Source: a virus. Taken from it: 57,291 nt of DNA. Positions 41,443 through 49,208 of this stretch are shown here, piece by piece (position 1 is the first letter of the stretch; each line of letters begins with the position of its first letter). Below the pieces are notes generated by a model. That model did no database searches. It saw nothing but the letters and a program-made list of their open reading frames with translations, and had not been told where the DNA came from. Both the position numbers and the translations under genes were made by a program. The stretch spans positions 1-57,291 of IMG/VR virus record IMGVR_UViG_3300008954_000065; one strand, given 5' to 3'.

Positions 41443-42320
41443 CTACTCACCTTCCCCGAAACCGCTAAAGTCAACCTCTTCATCATATTGTATCGCCTCT
41501 GGCTCCCGCATACCAAGGATTACGAACGGGTCGGCGTCACTGCCAGCACTTCTGACCTCTGCATCCTCCACCCTACGTCGCATCATAGCCTTAAAGTCTC
41601 CGATGGACCCCGGCGACATTGATACGCGTTGGTTCTCATAGTCTGAAGCAACACCCTTCTCTTTAGGGAGAAGGTCTTTTGGTTTAATGCTCTTCTTGGA
41701 CCAGCAATTCATGATATTGGCACACGCCCACGCAAGCATCTCCATTTGCCGCTTTTGCTGCACCTGATGTCCCTTAAACATAACACTAAGTTCGCGCAAG
41801 GTAACACCCGTCCCAATATCATCAGGTCTGCCCCAGAATGATTCTGGGGTCATACCTATTTCAACAGCAGAACTCAGGAGTTCTTGGAAGTCGAAACGCT
41901 TTTGCTCGCCTTTTTTGGCGGGACGAAAGGGTCCGGCTCTTTTTCTTCACCGTCTTCCTCTTCGTCATCCCCGTCTTCTTGTGCGCCGGGGATACCCAAG
42001 GCAACTGCTTCCATAACTGTTGACATAAGCTCACCAAGGTCTTCACAATCGTCAATCCAACGACCAACCTTGGCCAGTGTAAGCCGCGCTTCCTTGCCCT
42101 TTTTACCGGCATATTCATGCGCAACGCCCACTAGAATCGCCTCACGCAGAGTGCGAATGCCGAGCTGAGACTCTGAAAGGATATTCGTAATCGAAGACCC
42201 AAGCCTTTCCTCCAGCATCGCAATCTCGTGAGTACGGAAGCGAAGGGTATGCATCCGTCCGCCCATGCGCACTTCAACCATACCCCTCGTTTTGTTTTTT
42301 AAACCTACAACACTTCCCAT
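41443..42320 (-). CDS. tail assembly chaperone G-T fusion made by -1 frameshift, about 292 aa
   Basis: The upstream frame (137 codons from 42320) reaches the heptamer A AAA AAG at 41916-41910, correctly phased as X XXY YYZ. A -1 slip continues in the frame that ends at 41443, giving GEQKRFDFQELLSSAVEIGM then TPESFWGRPDD, the familiar gpT-like start with phenylalanine and tryptophan. The product combines the G body with the T part (ending DFSGFGEGE) and should bind the tape measure and recruit tail-tube subunits. The downstream part also has an ATG at 41853, but without a ribosome site. Confidence 0.8.
41874..42320 (-). CDS. tail assembly chaperone (G-like), 148 aa
   Basis: The unshifted product. 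Residues 20-100 are alpha/beta with RFRTHEIAMLEERLG and LREAILVGVAHEYAGKKGKEARLT, similar to gpG-like/GTA-TAC chaperones. The C-terminus is acidic (EDGDDEEEDGEEKEPDPF) and then Lys/Ser-rich where the slip site lies. The start follows GGAGGAAACG. It is the major form; the fusion is made from a fraction of ribosomes. Confidence 0.75.
   Translation of the reverse strand: MGSVVGLKNKTRGMVEVRMGGRMHTLRFRTHEIAMLEERLGSSITNILSESQLGIRTLREAILVGVAHEYAGKKGKEARLTLAKVGRWIDDCEDLGELMSTVMEAVALGIPGAQEDGDDEEEDGEEKEPDPFVPPKKASKSVSTSKNS
41910..41916 (-). promoter_or_regulatory. -1 programmed frameshift site A AAA AAG
   Basis: Six A followed by G on the coding strand, in the phase CCA AAA AAG of the G frame, is the most efficient bacterial -1 heptamer, as in dnaX. 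The -1 frame is open from here through 41443 and the G stop is 34 bases downstream. No pseudoknot was modelled; the G-rich region GGCGAGC just behind could assist. Confidence 0.8.
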
Positions 42321-42337
42321 CGTTTCCTCCTGTTAGA

Positions 42338-42354
42338 AGCCCCCCTTTGGGGCT
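42338..42354. terminator. intergenic hairpin after the tail-tube genes
   Basis: AGCCCC (42338-42343) pairs with GGGGCT (42349-42354) over a 5-base loop. On the leftward transcript it lies between the tail-tube paralogue and the chaperone gene but is followed by TCTAACAG, not a T run. It may be a weak attenuator or mRNA-stabilising hairpin that lowers chaperone expression relative to tube protein. Confidence 0.4.
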
Positions 42355-42372
42355 GTTTGTTTAATGTGCATA

Positions 42373-42972
42373 TTACGCAGTAAGCGTAACAATGTCTGTG
42401 CCGCTTAGGCGAAGTGTTACATCGAATGTAGTCACATCGTCAAGCGGGCTACCTGGAGAGAAGCTTGTCGAAAACGCCTTGCCATAAAAAGCATTTGCGC
42501 CGACTGTGCCCTGACCCAACGGTGTGCCACGATTCGCCACGGATATATTCGACGGATCTGCATCCATAACAAACGCTTCGCCGTCAGGAACATACCAGAA
42601 ATGGAACAAAAAACTGTTCAAAGCACAAACCAAGACACCCATCGATTCTTCATCTTCTTCATCATATCGAAACGATACGTCCAATGTTTCATCGTGAAAG
42701 TTTGGTATGTATGTCCTAGCTGTACCATGTGTTGGGCTGGCTCCACTGGTGTTATGCACCGTTGTTTCCAGCTCATCGACGTTACCGTTCATGGTAGCGT
42801 CAACAAGCGCCCCCGTGGCCGTACCGGGGTTTGCGGTAAGGCCATCGTTCTCAAGCTGGTCTAGCGCAAATGGCTCCGTGTCATTTGTTGCGCTCCCGGA
42901 CAAGGAAGTGACCGGAAAGCCACCCTCACACGCAACCCACAATTCTCCTAAACGTCCTGCTATTCCTGACAT
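42373..42972 (-). CDS. major tail protein paralogue 2, 199 aa
   Basis: Residues about 55-150 and the last 50 match the neighbouring gene closely (NVDELETTVHNTSGASPTHG, TYIPNFHDET, KAFSTSFSPGSPLDDV). The fold is the tail-tube/Hcp-like beta barrel by inference from position after connectors and before the chaperones. An insertion of about 20 residues (ADPSNISVANRGTPLG) distinguishes it. GGAGGAAAAA before ATG is a strong site. Perhaps two tube subunits alternate, or one is a tube and one a tail terminator-side ring. Confidence 0.7.
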   Translation of the reverse strand: MSGIAGRLGELWVACEGGFPVTSLSGSATNDTEPFALDQLENDGLTANPGTATGALVDATMNGNVDELETTVHNTSGASPTHGTARTYIPNFHDETLDVSFRYDEEDEESMGVLVCALNSFLFHFWYVPDGEAFVMDADPSNISVANRGTPLGQGTVGANAFYGKAFSTSFSPGSPLDDVTTFDVTLRLSGTDIVTLTA

Positions 42973-42981
42973 TTTTTCCTC

Positions 42982-43506
42982 CTACAGTGTATTAATTAAA
43001 GTTCCGCTGAGTCTCAGCGTCACGTCAAAAGTGCCAACGTCATCCAGCGGACTTCCCGGAGAAAAGCTCGTCGAAAACGCCTGGCCACGAAACTGGTTTG
43101 CGCCAGTGGTTGCAGCATCATATGCCTCACCGTCAGGGCGATACCAAAAGTTAAAAAGCCAACTGTTCATTGCACACAACAAAATGGCCATGGATACACG
43201 ATCCTCTTCGTTATACCGAAAAGTTACATCCTGGGTTTCATCGTGAAAGTTGGGGATATAGGTTCTGGCTGTGCCATGCGTGGGAGAAGCTCCGCTAGTA
43301 TTGTGAACAGTGGTCTCCAATTCGTCTACGTTGCCGTTCATGGTTGAGTCAACCAGTGCCCCCGTTGCGTACCCGGTCGCCGGGATAATCGCCGCCGGAA
43401 AAGACGTAACGCTCCCCGATGGCGGAACATACGGGTTAGGGTCTACATCAATATCCGTGTTAAACTCCGCCCAAAATTCTCCTAATCTACCTGCTATTGC
43501 TGCCAT
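42982..43506 (-). CDS. major tail protein paralogue 1, 174 aa
   Basis: Upstream member of the tandem pair, transcribed first, with AGGAG before ATG. It shares GATGALVDSTMNGNVDELE-type and SFSPGSPLDDVGTFDVTLRL-type segments with its neighbour, far above chance, but differs in the N-terminal 45 residues. Either copy could be the main tube subunit; the shorter one has the more typical length (150-200). Confidence 0.7.
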   Translation of the reverse strand: MAAIAGRLGEFWAEFNTDIDVDPNPYVPPSGSVTSFPAAIIPATGYATGALVDSTMNGNVDELETTVHNTSGASPTHGTARTYIPNFHDETQDVTFRYNEEDRVSMAILLCAMNSWLFNFWYRPDGEAYDAATTGANQFRGQAFSTSFSPGSPLDDVGTFDVTLRLSGTLINTL

Positions 43507-43660
43507 TTCTTACTCCTGCTGGGGAAATATCCCCTATGTCACTAAGGACAAATCCCCCCAAAAGGTTCACAAAAAAGGGTGGCAACCGTTAGGTCACAGC
43601 AATCACAAGGGGGGGAATGATTGCCCGCAAATGCGCACCCCATAAAAAGTTTATTGTCCT

Positions 43661-44395
43661 TCATGTTACCTCCACGGTTTTTGCGCCAAGGTTTGTCAAT
43701 GTTGACTCCCAAAGCTGATAGGTAATGCCACTTACCGTGGCCGTGGAGGTCATAGAAAACGTACTTGCATCGCCTACTATATTGAACGCAACTGCCCCTT
43801 CTGTAGAGAAATCGACAGGGAATGCGTAATACATGGATTCGCCAACGCCGGACGTTAAAGTCATCGTCCTATATCTAAATGGAGCATATTCGTTGGTGGC
43901 AAGAGCCTCAATAAAGGCTGCACCAGTGCTGGCGGCAGGCCCGATGCCCCAGTATACAACTCTTTCCTGCAGCGCATATGTCAAGTCAACGCTGACGACC
44001 CAGTTGTGGTGCCCATCCTCGTCCATGCCCAAATACATCGGTGTCCCAGTAACAACCTTTGAGTCAATATACCCCTCAGGCGTCTTTCTATCGAGCAGAT
44101 TGAATATCGCGTTAGCTAAAATCTGGCCGCCTGGGAAATCAAAAGGATTTGATCTCACATGAACCTCAACCGTAGGGTAGACAATCTGCTTTCGGTACTG
44201 CCCGCCAACCATAAACGTAACAGGATTGAATCCACCACTTTGCAGGCAAAACGTAGCCTGATGCGGGATACCTGGACCTTCGCTTGGGTTTATGTACGGC
44301 CTGACTGGACCGGCAAACAAATTTGCCCCAGTTGAAAATTGAGGTAGCGTCGAGCTAATATGGTTAACCATGTCTATATCTGGCTGGATAAACAT
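43661..44395 (-). CDS. tail completion/terminator-like protein, 244 aa
   Basis: The middle (VEVHVRSNPFDFPGGQILAN, LLDRK, GHHNWVVSVDLTYA) resembles tail terminator (gpU/HK97 gp10-like) sequences that cap the tube and join it to the neck. About 90 C-terminal residues form an added beta domain not present in the minimal family. It is encoded just before the tail-tube genes, the usual position. Start overlaps the upstream stop as TAATG. Between it and the tube genes lie 154 bases without a gene, in which I see nothing definite. Confidence 0.55.
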   Translation of the reverse strand: MFIQPDIDMVNHISSTLPQFSTGANLFAGPVRPYINPSEGPGIPHQATFCLQSGGFNPVTFMVGGQYRKQIVYPTVEVHVRSNPFDFPGGQILANAIFNLLDRKTPEGYIDSKVVTGTPMYLGMDEDGHHNWVVSVDLTYALQERVVYWGIGPAASTGAAFIEALATNEYAPFRYRTMTLTSGVGESMYYAFPVDFSTEGAVAFNIVGDASTFSMTSTATVSGITYQLWESTLTNLGAKTVEVT

Positions 44396-44994
44396 TATTT
44401 GCCACCCTTAACCATTCTGTAGGACCTGGATGGTTTTTGCTTTGCGTCGCTGGAATACTTCCTGCTCGACTTCTTGCTGTGCCATACGCTACCGGAATGC
44501 GGGGAAGAAGCGCTACCAAGGATATCCTTCAGCCCGGCAACGCGAACCTTATCATCGATAGCCTTCTGGATAGCCAAGCTAAGGCTTGCCTCAGACCCTC
44601 TGGTGGCAATCGCCACGGACGCTGCTCGCTGCAGATAAAGGGCGACTTTTCCATGATTGAACTTTACCCCGGTGGCTTCGTGGACTTTGACCGCATAGTT
44701 TACCTCGTCTTTTCCCTCGTTTGTTTTGACTGACGGGAGTATCCCTCCGTATGACACTGTGGTTGTGTAATCATTCGCCTTGTTTGGGGGTCGCAGTATA
44801 CCTGTGCTTCTAAGAGCGCCGGTATCGATAGGAACAAGCTCCTGGCTTCTTCTTAGTACATATTTACCAAGGTGGTTGTAGATTACATATGCGGTTGCCG
44901 CTGGAGCCCGCTTCGCAAGTTCCTTAATGTCAAGGACAAGCTTGTTCCAGTCGTTTCCTATACGCAAACTTATGTCAAGACTACCTTTTGCCAT
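44395..44994 (-). CDS. HK97 gp10-like neck/minor tail protein, 199 aa
   Basis: The segment LAKRAPAATAYVIYNHLGKYVLRR then VPIDTGALRSTG matches the gp10 family of neck proteins, whose DTGALRxS motif is conserved. The C-terminus is Lys/Ser-rich and basic. I choose ATG 44994 because the 43 residues encoded upstream look unlike protein and overlap the gene before. It probably joins the connector to the tail. Confidence 0.7.
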   Translation of the reverse strand: MAKGSLDISLRIGNDWNKLVLDIKELAKRAPAATAYVIYNHLGKYVLRRSQELVPIDTGALRSTGILRPPNKANDYTTTVSYGGILPSVKTNEGKDEVNYAVKVHEATGVKFNHGKVALYLQRAASVAIATRGSEASLSLAIQKAIDDKVRVAGLKDILGSASSPHSGSVWHSKKSSRKYSSDAKQKPSRSYRMVKGGK

Positions 44995-45001
44995 GATATA
45001 C

Positions 45002-45325
45002 CTAGAAGAAAGTAAGATAAAACGTATAAGAAGCTGAAGGGGTTTCAGCGGAAGACAATGCGATTGGGGTGAGCGCTTCATTCGGATCAGATGTATCTCT
45101 GCCCGGAAGCCATACCCGGTCAAACTCTCCTATTGGGGTGTTTGTACACACCTGGGTTTTGCTTACACGCTCATCACCCTTGCGATCACGTATAAGCTCC
45201 ATCTTTGTTTCAACCCTGGATTTCAAGACGACAGAGGTGGTTGAATATGTTGGCTGACCATACGTGTTCCGGCCCGTTAAAGCCTGAACCGTTATACTCT
45301 GAGTTAATAGACCAGCTAGAGACAT
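45002..45325 (-). CDS. head closure protein, 107 aa
   Basis: A small beta-rich protein beginning SLAGLLTQSITVQALTG, with GEFDRVWLPG in the middle, as in SPP1 gp16/HK97 head-closure (Hc1) proteins of about 110 residues. It would sit below the adaptor and keep DNA in the head. It starts directly after the adaptor gene. Confidence 0.65.
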   Translation of the reverse strand: MSLAGLLTQSITVQALTGRNTYGQPTYSTTSVVLKSRVETKMELIRDRKGDERVSKTQVCTNTPIGEFDRVWLPGRDTSDPNEALTPIALSSAETPSASYTFYLTFF

Positions 45326-46021
45326 TTATGCCCCCGGTATGCGCCGATGTGGCACGAGCATCTGGGTCACTTGGGTGGAAAATGGAGAAGCAGGATACAT
45401 CTTATGCAATGTTGCCTCGCCCATTCCTGTTCTTTCATATGTAATGCTGTATGACATAAGCTTTTCGCTTTTGATGTTTCTATCTTTTCCGCGCATTCTG
45501 TACTCGGAAGCAACAGCAATAGTGCAAGCCCTTTGGATGTCAGCGGGCAGTGTCGGTGACGCAGAGGATGGCATATCGTAGCCAGCGTCATATGTAACTT
45601 TAATGGATGGCCACTCTTGGCCAGTAACGGGATCTCCAGCGATAGACCCAGGAGGGCATGGAACCGTCCATGGCCAGCCAGCGGGATAATAAAGTATCCC
45701 TGCATCCGGGTTTTGTATCTGAAGGTTTGTTAAATCGAAATCATAATAGACAGATGGAACAGATGACTGAAGCATCTCGACGCTTGTCACGGAAAGGACA
45801 GGCGTCCTGCTCACAACCAGTTTGTAAAGACCATGCCCAGGGACCATTTCTTCAAACGCAGTCACTCTTTCGAGCTTGCGCTGCAAAAATGTCTCGACCT
45901 GAGCGGACACGGTATTGATCAAGCTTTCAATGTACCTATCGTTAGATACATCTGTGCTCGCAACACCAAGCTCAAGCTTGACATCTTGTAATGTGGTCAG
46001 GGCGTTTGCACTCAAAGCCAT
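45326..46021 (-). CDS. head-tail adaptor (HK97 gp6/SPP1 gp15-like), 231 aa
   Basis: The N-terminal helical segment (LTTLQDVKLELGV, YIESLINTVSAQVETFLQRKL) and the later IKVTYDAGY and CTIAVASEYRMRG are typical of DNA-packaging adaptor proteins that ring the portal. Insert regions are rich in Pro and Tyr. Start overlaps the upstream stop as TGATG. Confidence 0.75.
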   Translation of the reverse strand: MALSANALTTLQDVKLELGVASTDVSNDRYIESLINTVSAQVETFLQRKLERVTAFEEMVPGHGLYKLVVSRTPVLSVTSVEMLQSSVPSVYYDFDLTNLQIQNPDAGILYYPAGWPWTVPCPPGSIAGDPVTGQEWPSIKVTYDAGYDMPSSASPTLPADIQRACTIAVASEYRMRGKDRNIKSEKLMSYSITYERTGMGEATLHKMYPASPFSTQVTQMLVPHRRIPGA

Positions 46022-46302
46022 CAGCTATCCTTTTTGAATATACGAGCGCGTTTCTTTTTCTTGGCCGCTTTCTTTTTGGGCCGCTTTTCTTCTGCTGCTG
46101 GGGAAGGTGGAGATGGCTCGGAGTCAACCGGCTCACTTGATGGTGCTTCCTTTGTCACGGGGGAGGCAGTGACCGCAGTAGTGACATATCGAGCAACGCC
46201 CGTTCTCACATATTTGTCTGCAATCGGACTGGTAAAACCAGCCTTGTCGCCCTCGTTGTAAGGTGAACAACATCGAATAAACTGAATTGATACTTTCGCC
46301 AT
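46021..46302 (-). CDS. small head-associated protein with basic tail, 93 aa
   Basis: The first 45 residues (FIRCCSPYNEGDKAGF, then DKYVRTGVARYV) match a small fold often encoded between capsid and adaptor genes (Y.xGDxAGF with GVA). The C-terminal half is Pro/Glu-rich and then very basic (KRPKKKAAKKKKRARIFKK), possibly DNA- or capsid-binding. ATG 46302 with AAAGGGG upstream is preferred to TTG 46308. Confidence 0.6.
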   Translation of the reverse strand: MAKVSIQFIRCCSPYNEGDKAGFTSPIADKYVRTGVARYVTTAVTASPVTKEAPSSEPVDSEPSPPSPAAEEKRPKKKAAKKKKRARIFKKDS

Positions 46303-46318
46303 CTCCAAACCCCTTTGC

Positions 46319-46813
46319 CTATACAGGCTTTCTTACGTTACCGGTGCTGATTGCTGCACAGTGATAATCCACCGTGTCAGCGCCGCCGCTAACCGTCCAC
46401 AAAGCTTGAACACGAACATGTCGTCTCAAACGATGAAGAGGAACAGTGAACGAGAAACTACCAGCCTGTGTTGCGTTATCGAGAGAGATAACGGGGTTGG
46501 CGGGCAAGCCGTCAGCTCCGTCAGCAGCTCCCATAAACACGTCAGCAGCTACGTCAGCGAAAGCACCGGGAGCCCCAGTGCCGTCATCGGCAGCATCCTG
46601 AAGCGTAATGGCCAGGGTTGCAGTTTCAGCTACAGCAATCGTTCCAGCGGCATCACATTGGATGATAGCTGAACCAAGTTGCTGGTCGCCAGCGGGAATG
46701 GTGTCAACAGAGGCACCATCTGCTTCGGGGTCGCCAGTGGCGAACCTTGCTTGTTGCAGCAGGTTCGATACGACATAAGCCCCTGCGTCATGAATATTTG
46801 ATACTCCAGACAT
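46319..46813 (-). CDS. probable capsid decoration/cement protein, 164 aa
   Basis: A small Ala/Gly/Asp-rich beta protein placed immediately after the capsid gene with AAGGAG before ATG. It starts with an N-terminal arm (NIHDAGAYVVSNLLQQA) followed by strands, and ends HRLRRHVRVQALW. Position and composition fit capsid cement (Bbp16-like) proteins. A minor connector is an alternative. Confidence 0.5.
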   Translation of the reverse strand: MSGVSNIHDAGAYVVSNLLQQARFATGDPEADGASVDTIPAGDQQLGSAIIQCDAAGTIAVAETATLAITLQDAADDGTGAPGAFADVAADVFMGAADGADGLPANPVISLDNATQAGSFSFTVPLHRLRRHVRVQALWTVSGGADTVDYHCAAISTGNVRKPV

Positions 46814-46842
46814 ATTTTTCTCCTTAAAGGCTTAAGCCCGTG

Positions 46843-48081
46843 TTAGATGCCCCAATCGACGTCAGTGATGACTGCGATTTCGTTTCCTCGTTGACGTGCG
46901 CCAAAATCGTGCCGTGCGATTGCTCGGATCACAGTTTGGTCAGTGCTGATACCGGATACAACTCCAGCACCATCATTGAACGCACCACCCTCGTAAACGC
47001 TGACTTGCAGGCTGCTGCTTTCAGCGATAACCAGGCTACCAAAACTAGCGAAGTAAACTTCAGTTTGGTTTCCAGGGCCACCAAGGTTGGTCGGGATTTG
47101 AGTGGTGGTTTCGTAGCGAAAACCGAGCAAGTTGCCGCGAAGCATCTCATCCCGATAAACGAACTGACCATTCACATCACGGATACGCATAAGACCAGAC
47201 TTCGTTCGAGGAGTCAGGATCCAACCCGCAGTGTCGAGAGGAATGTTGTTGTTTTCAAGTAACAGCATTGCGTTAAAAAGATCGTTAGTGATCTCATCAA
47301 GCGTTGCAGCTCCAGGGCCACCAGCAGCAGTACGTGCAAAGACGTTAGCAGCAGGAGCCCAGTTACGCATACCCTTTGGAGTATTGCCAGCACCCGTGTC
47401 ACGGATAAAAGCGATATCTTCGCGGAGAGACATGGTGCGAACCATGTCATTGCGTACCAATGAATCAACGCTGAAGGAAGAATCCGAAAGGAGGTCATTG
47501 GAAATCGGAACCAAGTTAACAAGCTTCTTGGCAGACAAGGTGAGCTGACCATATGAGGGCTGGCTCGGCGGAATGTTTTGAAGCTCTCCAATGTAGTTGG
47601 CAGTGCTGGCGGTATCTTGGAAAGGCATCGTCAATGAACCACGGTTCATAGGGATGCTTTGTGCTCCAAGGGAACGCACAACAGTCTTAGCGCGAAGAAG
47701 AGGGATCAACTCGTTCATGAACTCTTCAGGAACAAGGGCACCACCAGCGGCGAAGACACTTTCGTTTAAGCTCTTTGCCATGTAGTTGTCGCCCCAGCCT
47801 TTTGCGATTTTAGCCGCACGTTCTGGGTCGCCTTTACCGGCAGCCAAAAGACGAAGGTACCGAGCAGCCATCACACCTTTTTCATGGGTGCGAGTATGGA
47901 CAGCGGCGGACTCTTCTTTGCCGACGAAAGCATTTGCATACTTACGCTCGGATCGCTCTTTGTTATTTTTAGCGAGGGTTTCTACTTCCTCTTTGAGGGA
48001 CTTGAGCTGCGCGACAACATCAGTGTTGTCAACAGCCTCATCCACAATCGATTGCACATCATCTTTAGTCTCGATGCTCAT
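46843..48081 (-). CDS. major capsid protein, HK97 fold, 412 aa
   Basis: The N-terminal 100 residues are a charged coiled coil that functions as the delta (scaffold) domain and is presumably cleaved by the upstream protease. From about residue 105 the HK97 core shows ALVPEEFMNELI, LTMPFQDTASTANYIGELQ (E-loop region), SAKKLVNLVPISNDLL, REDIAFIRDTG, GWILTPRTK and the P-domain/A-loop end YFASFGSLVIAES. It forms the icosahedral shell. The start overlaps the protease stop as ATGA. Confidence 0.92.
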   Translation of the reverse strand: MSIETKDDVQSIVDEAVDNTDVVAQLKSLKEEVETLAKNNKERSERKYANAFVGKEESAAVHTRTHEKGVMAARYLRLLAAGKGDPERAAKIAKGWGDNYMAKSLNESVFAAGGALVPEEFMNELIPLLRAKTVVRSLGAQSIPMNRGSLTMPFQDTASTANYIGELQNIPPSQPSYGQLTLSAKKLVNLVPISNDLLSDSSFSVDSLVRNDMVRTMSLREDIAFIRDTGAGNTPKGMRNWAPAANVFARTAAGGPGAATLDEITNDLFNAMLLLENNNIPLDTAGWILTPRTKSGLMRIRDVNGQFVYRDEMLRGNLLGFRYETTTQIPTNLGGPGNQTEVYFASFGSLVIAESSSLQVSVYEGGAFNDGAGVVSGISTDQTVIRAIARHDFGARQRGNEIAVITDVDWGI

Positions 48082-49208
48082 CGGTCTACTCCTCTGCTGA
48101 TCTCACCGACTAGGCTCTTCAGCTCTTGGGTTAAAGACAAGACTCTTCGCTCAAATGTAGCCTGCGCTAATCTTCGCAAATCGTCATCGTTTGTTTCTAC
48201 CTCATCTTGCGAATCGGCTTCTTTTGCCTGACTTTCATCAAGCGTAAGTTCTTTTTCTTCAGTCTCTACTTTGGCTTCTTCTTCGCCAGCGGAAGACGCC
48301 ATTTCTTCAGCGTCTGCGGACTTTTCTTCTGCCTCTATCTCATGGGACTCTTCCACTACGTCTTCCTCGTGGGTGAAATGCTCATGTGCATCTTCCGTAA
48401 AAGACTTCACCTGTTCTTCAACCTTCTCCGAGAAACTCTCTTCAACCCTAAACATGTCGAGTTGAATGGATGAATCCTTATTCAAAATGAAAACCTTGGA
48501 TGAAGCGTTCTTCCTGACTTCCTCAAGCAAGTGCCGGGGGAGGATTAATGAACCCTCGCCGTCAAGGATCTTTTCTGCCCATGTCACCATCGGAGCCAAG
48601 TCAATCCCTGCGCTACGTGCCTGGACCAAGCCTTCAGGGTTGCTTGGCACGGGAACCGCAGACCACTCCAAAAGCTTCTGGGACTTAAAGTCAACGGGGG
48701 AGAAACCCTCCCGCTCTCTATTGATTTCGTATTCAACTGGCAAGAAACCTACTGACGCCCCATGAAGAAAACCATTTTTATAAAGACGTCCAACCATATT
48801 CCCAAAAGGATAAAGGTCTCTAGAGGGGAACTCCGCAACAGACATAAGGTGGACTGCGTCTTCTCCCACGTTCTTTGAAACGGTTTCAGCAAGATAAGTA
48901 GCGTTAGCTTTTGCCACGGGGGGAGCCGAGGAGTCATGCGCCCATAAGACGACGGGGTTCTTCTTGTATTCAGATAGATCCCAGCCGCTTTGCTCAATGG
49001 TGTCGCCATCACGGTCTATGTGGTCCGTGGAGATAGTAAAGAAAAGCTTAAGGCCAGACTCTTCCTGAACACCATCGTCCTCGCCATCCACAGACACTTC
49101 CATGAACTTTCTTACGCCATCATGGGATTCCATTTCATCAGCGTAATCCCCCTCGCTATACTTATCATCTGAACTAAATTTCTTGGATGAAATATCAAAC
49201 CATTTCAT
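48078..49208 (-). CDS. prohead protease fused to a scaffold-like acidic tail, 376 aa
   Basis: Residues about 35-190 hold the HK97-type protease pattern: NPVVLWAHDSSAPPVA with the catalytic His, and GASVGFLPVEYE with the likely Ser. A second part (from about 245) is strongly acidic, helical and ends in a coiled coil (RRVLSLTQELKSLVGE), as expected for a scaffold. ATG 49208 with GGAGGAAG is chosen over a longer frame. It cuts the capsid delta domain during maturation. It overlaps the portal gene by 14 bases. Confidence 0.85.
   Translation of the reverse strand: MKWFDISSKKFSSDDKYSEGDYADEMESHDGVRKFMEVSVDGEDDGVQEESGLKLFFTISTDHIDRDGDTIEQSGWDLSEYKKNPVVLWAHDSSAPPVAKANATYLAETVSKNVGEDAVHLMSVAEFPSRDLYPFGNMVGRLYKNGFLHGASVGFLPVEYEINREREGFSPVDFKSQKLLEWSAVPVPSNPEGLVQARSAGIDLAPMVTWAEKILDGEGSLILPRHLLEEVRKNASSKVFILNKDSSIQLDMFRVEESFSEKVEEQVKSFTEDAHEHFTHEEDVVEESHEIEAEEKSADAEEMASSAGEEEAKVETEEKELTLDESQAKEADSQDEVETNDDDLRRLAQATFERRVLSLTQELKSLVGEISRGVDR

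Noticed and set aside
41443-41853. T-like tail chaperone as an independent gene starting at ATG 41853.
   Set aside because: There is no ribosome site and the frame is open upstream up to the slip site; the fusion explains it better.
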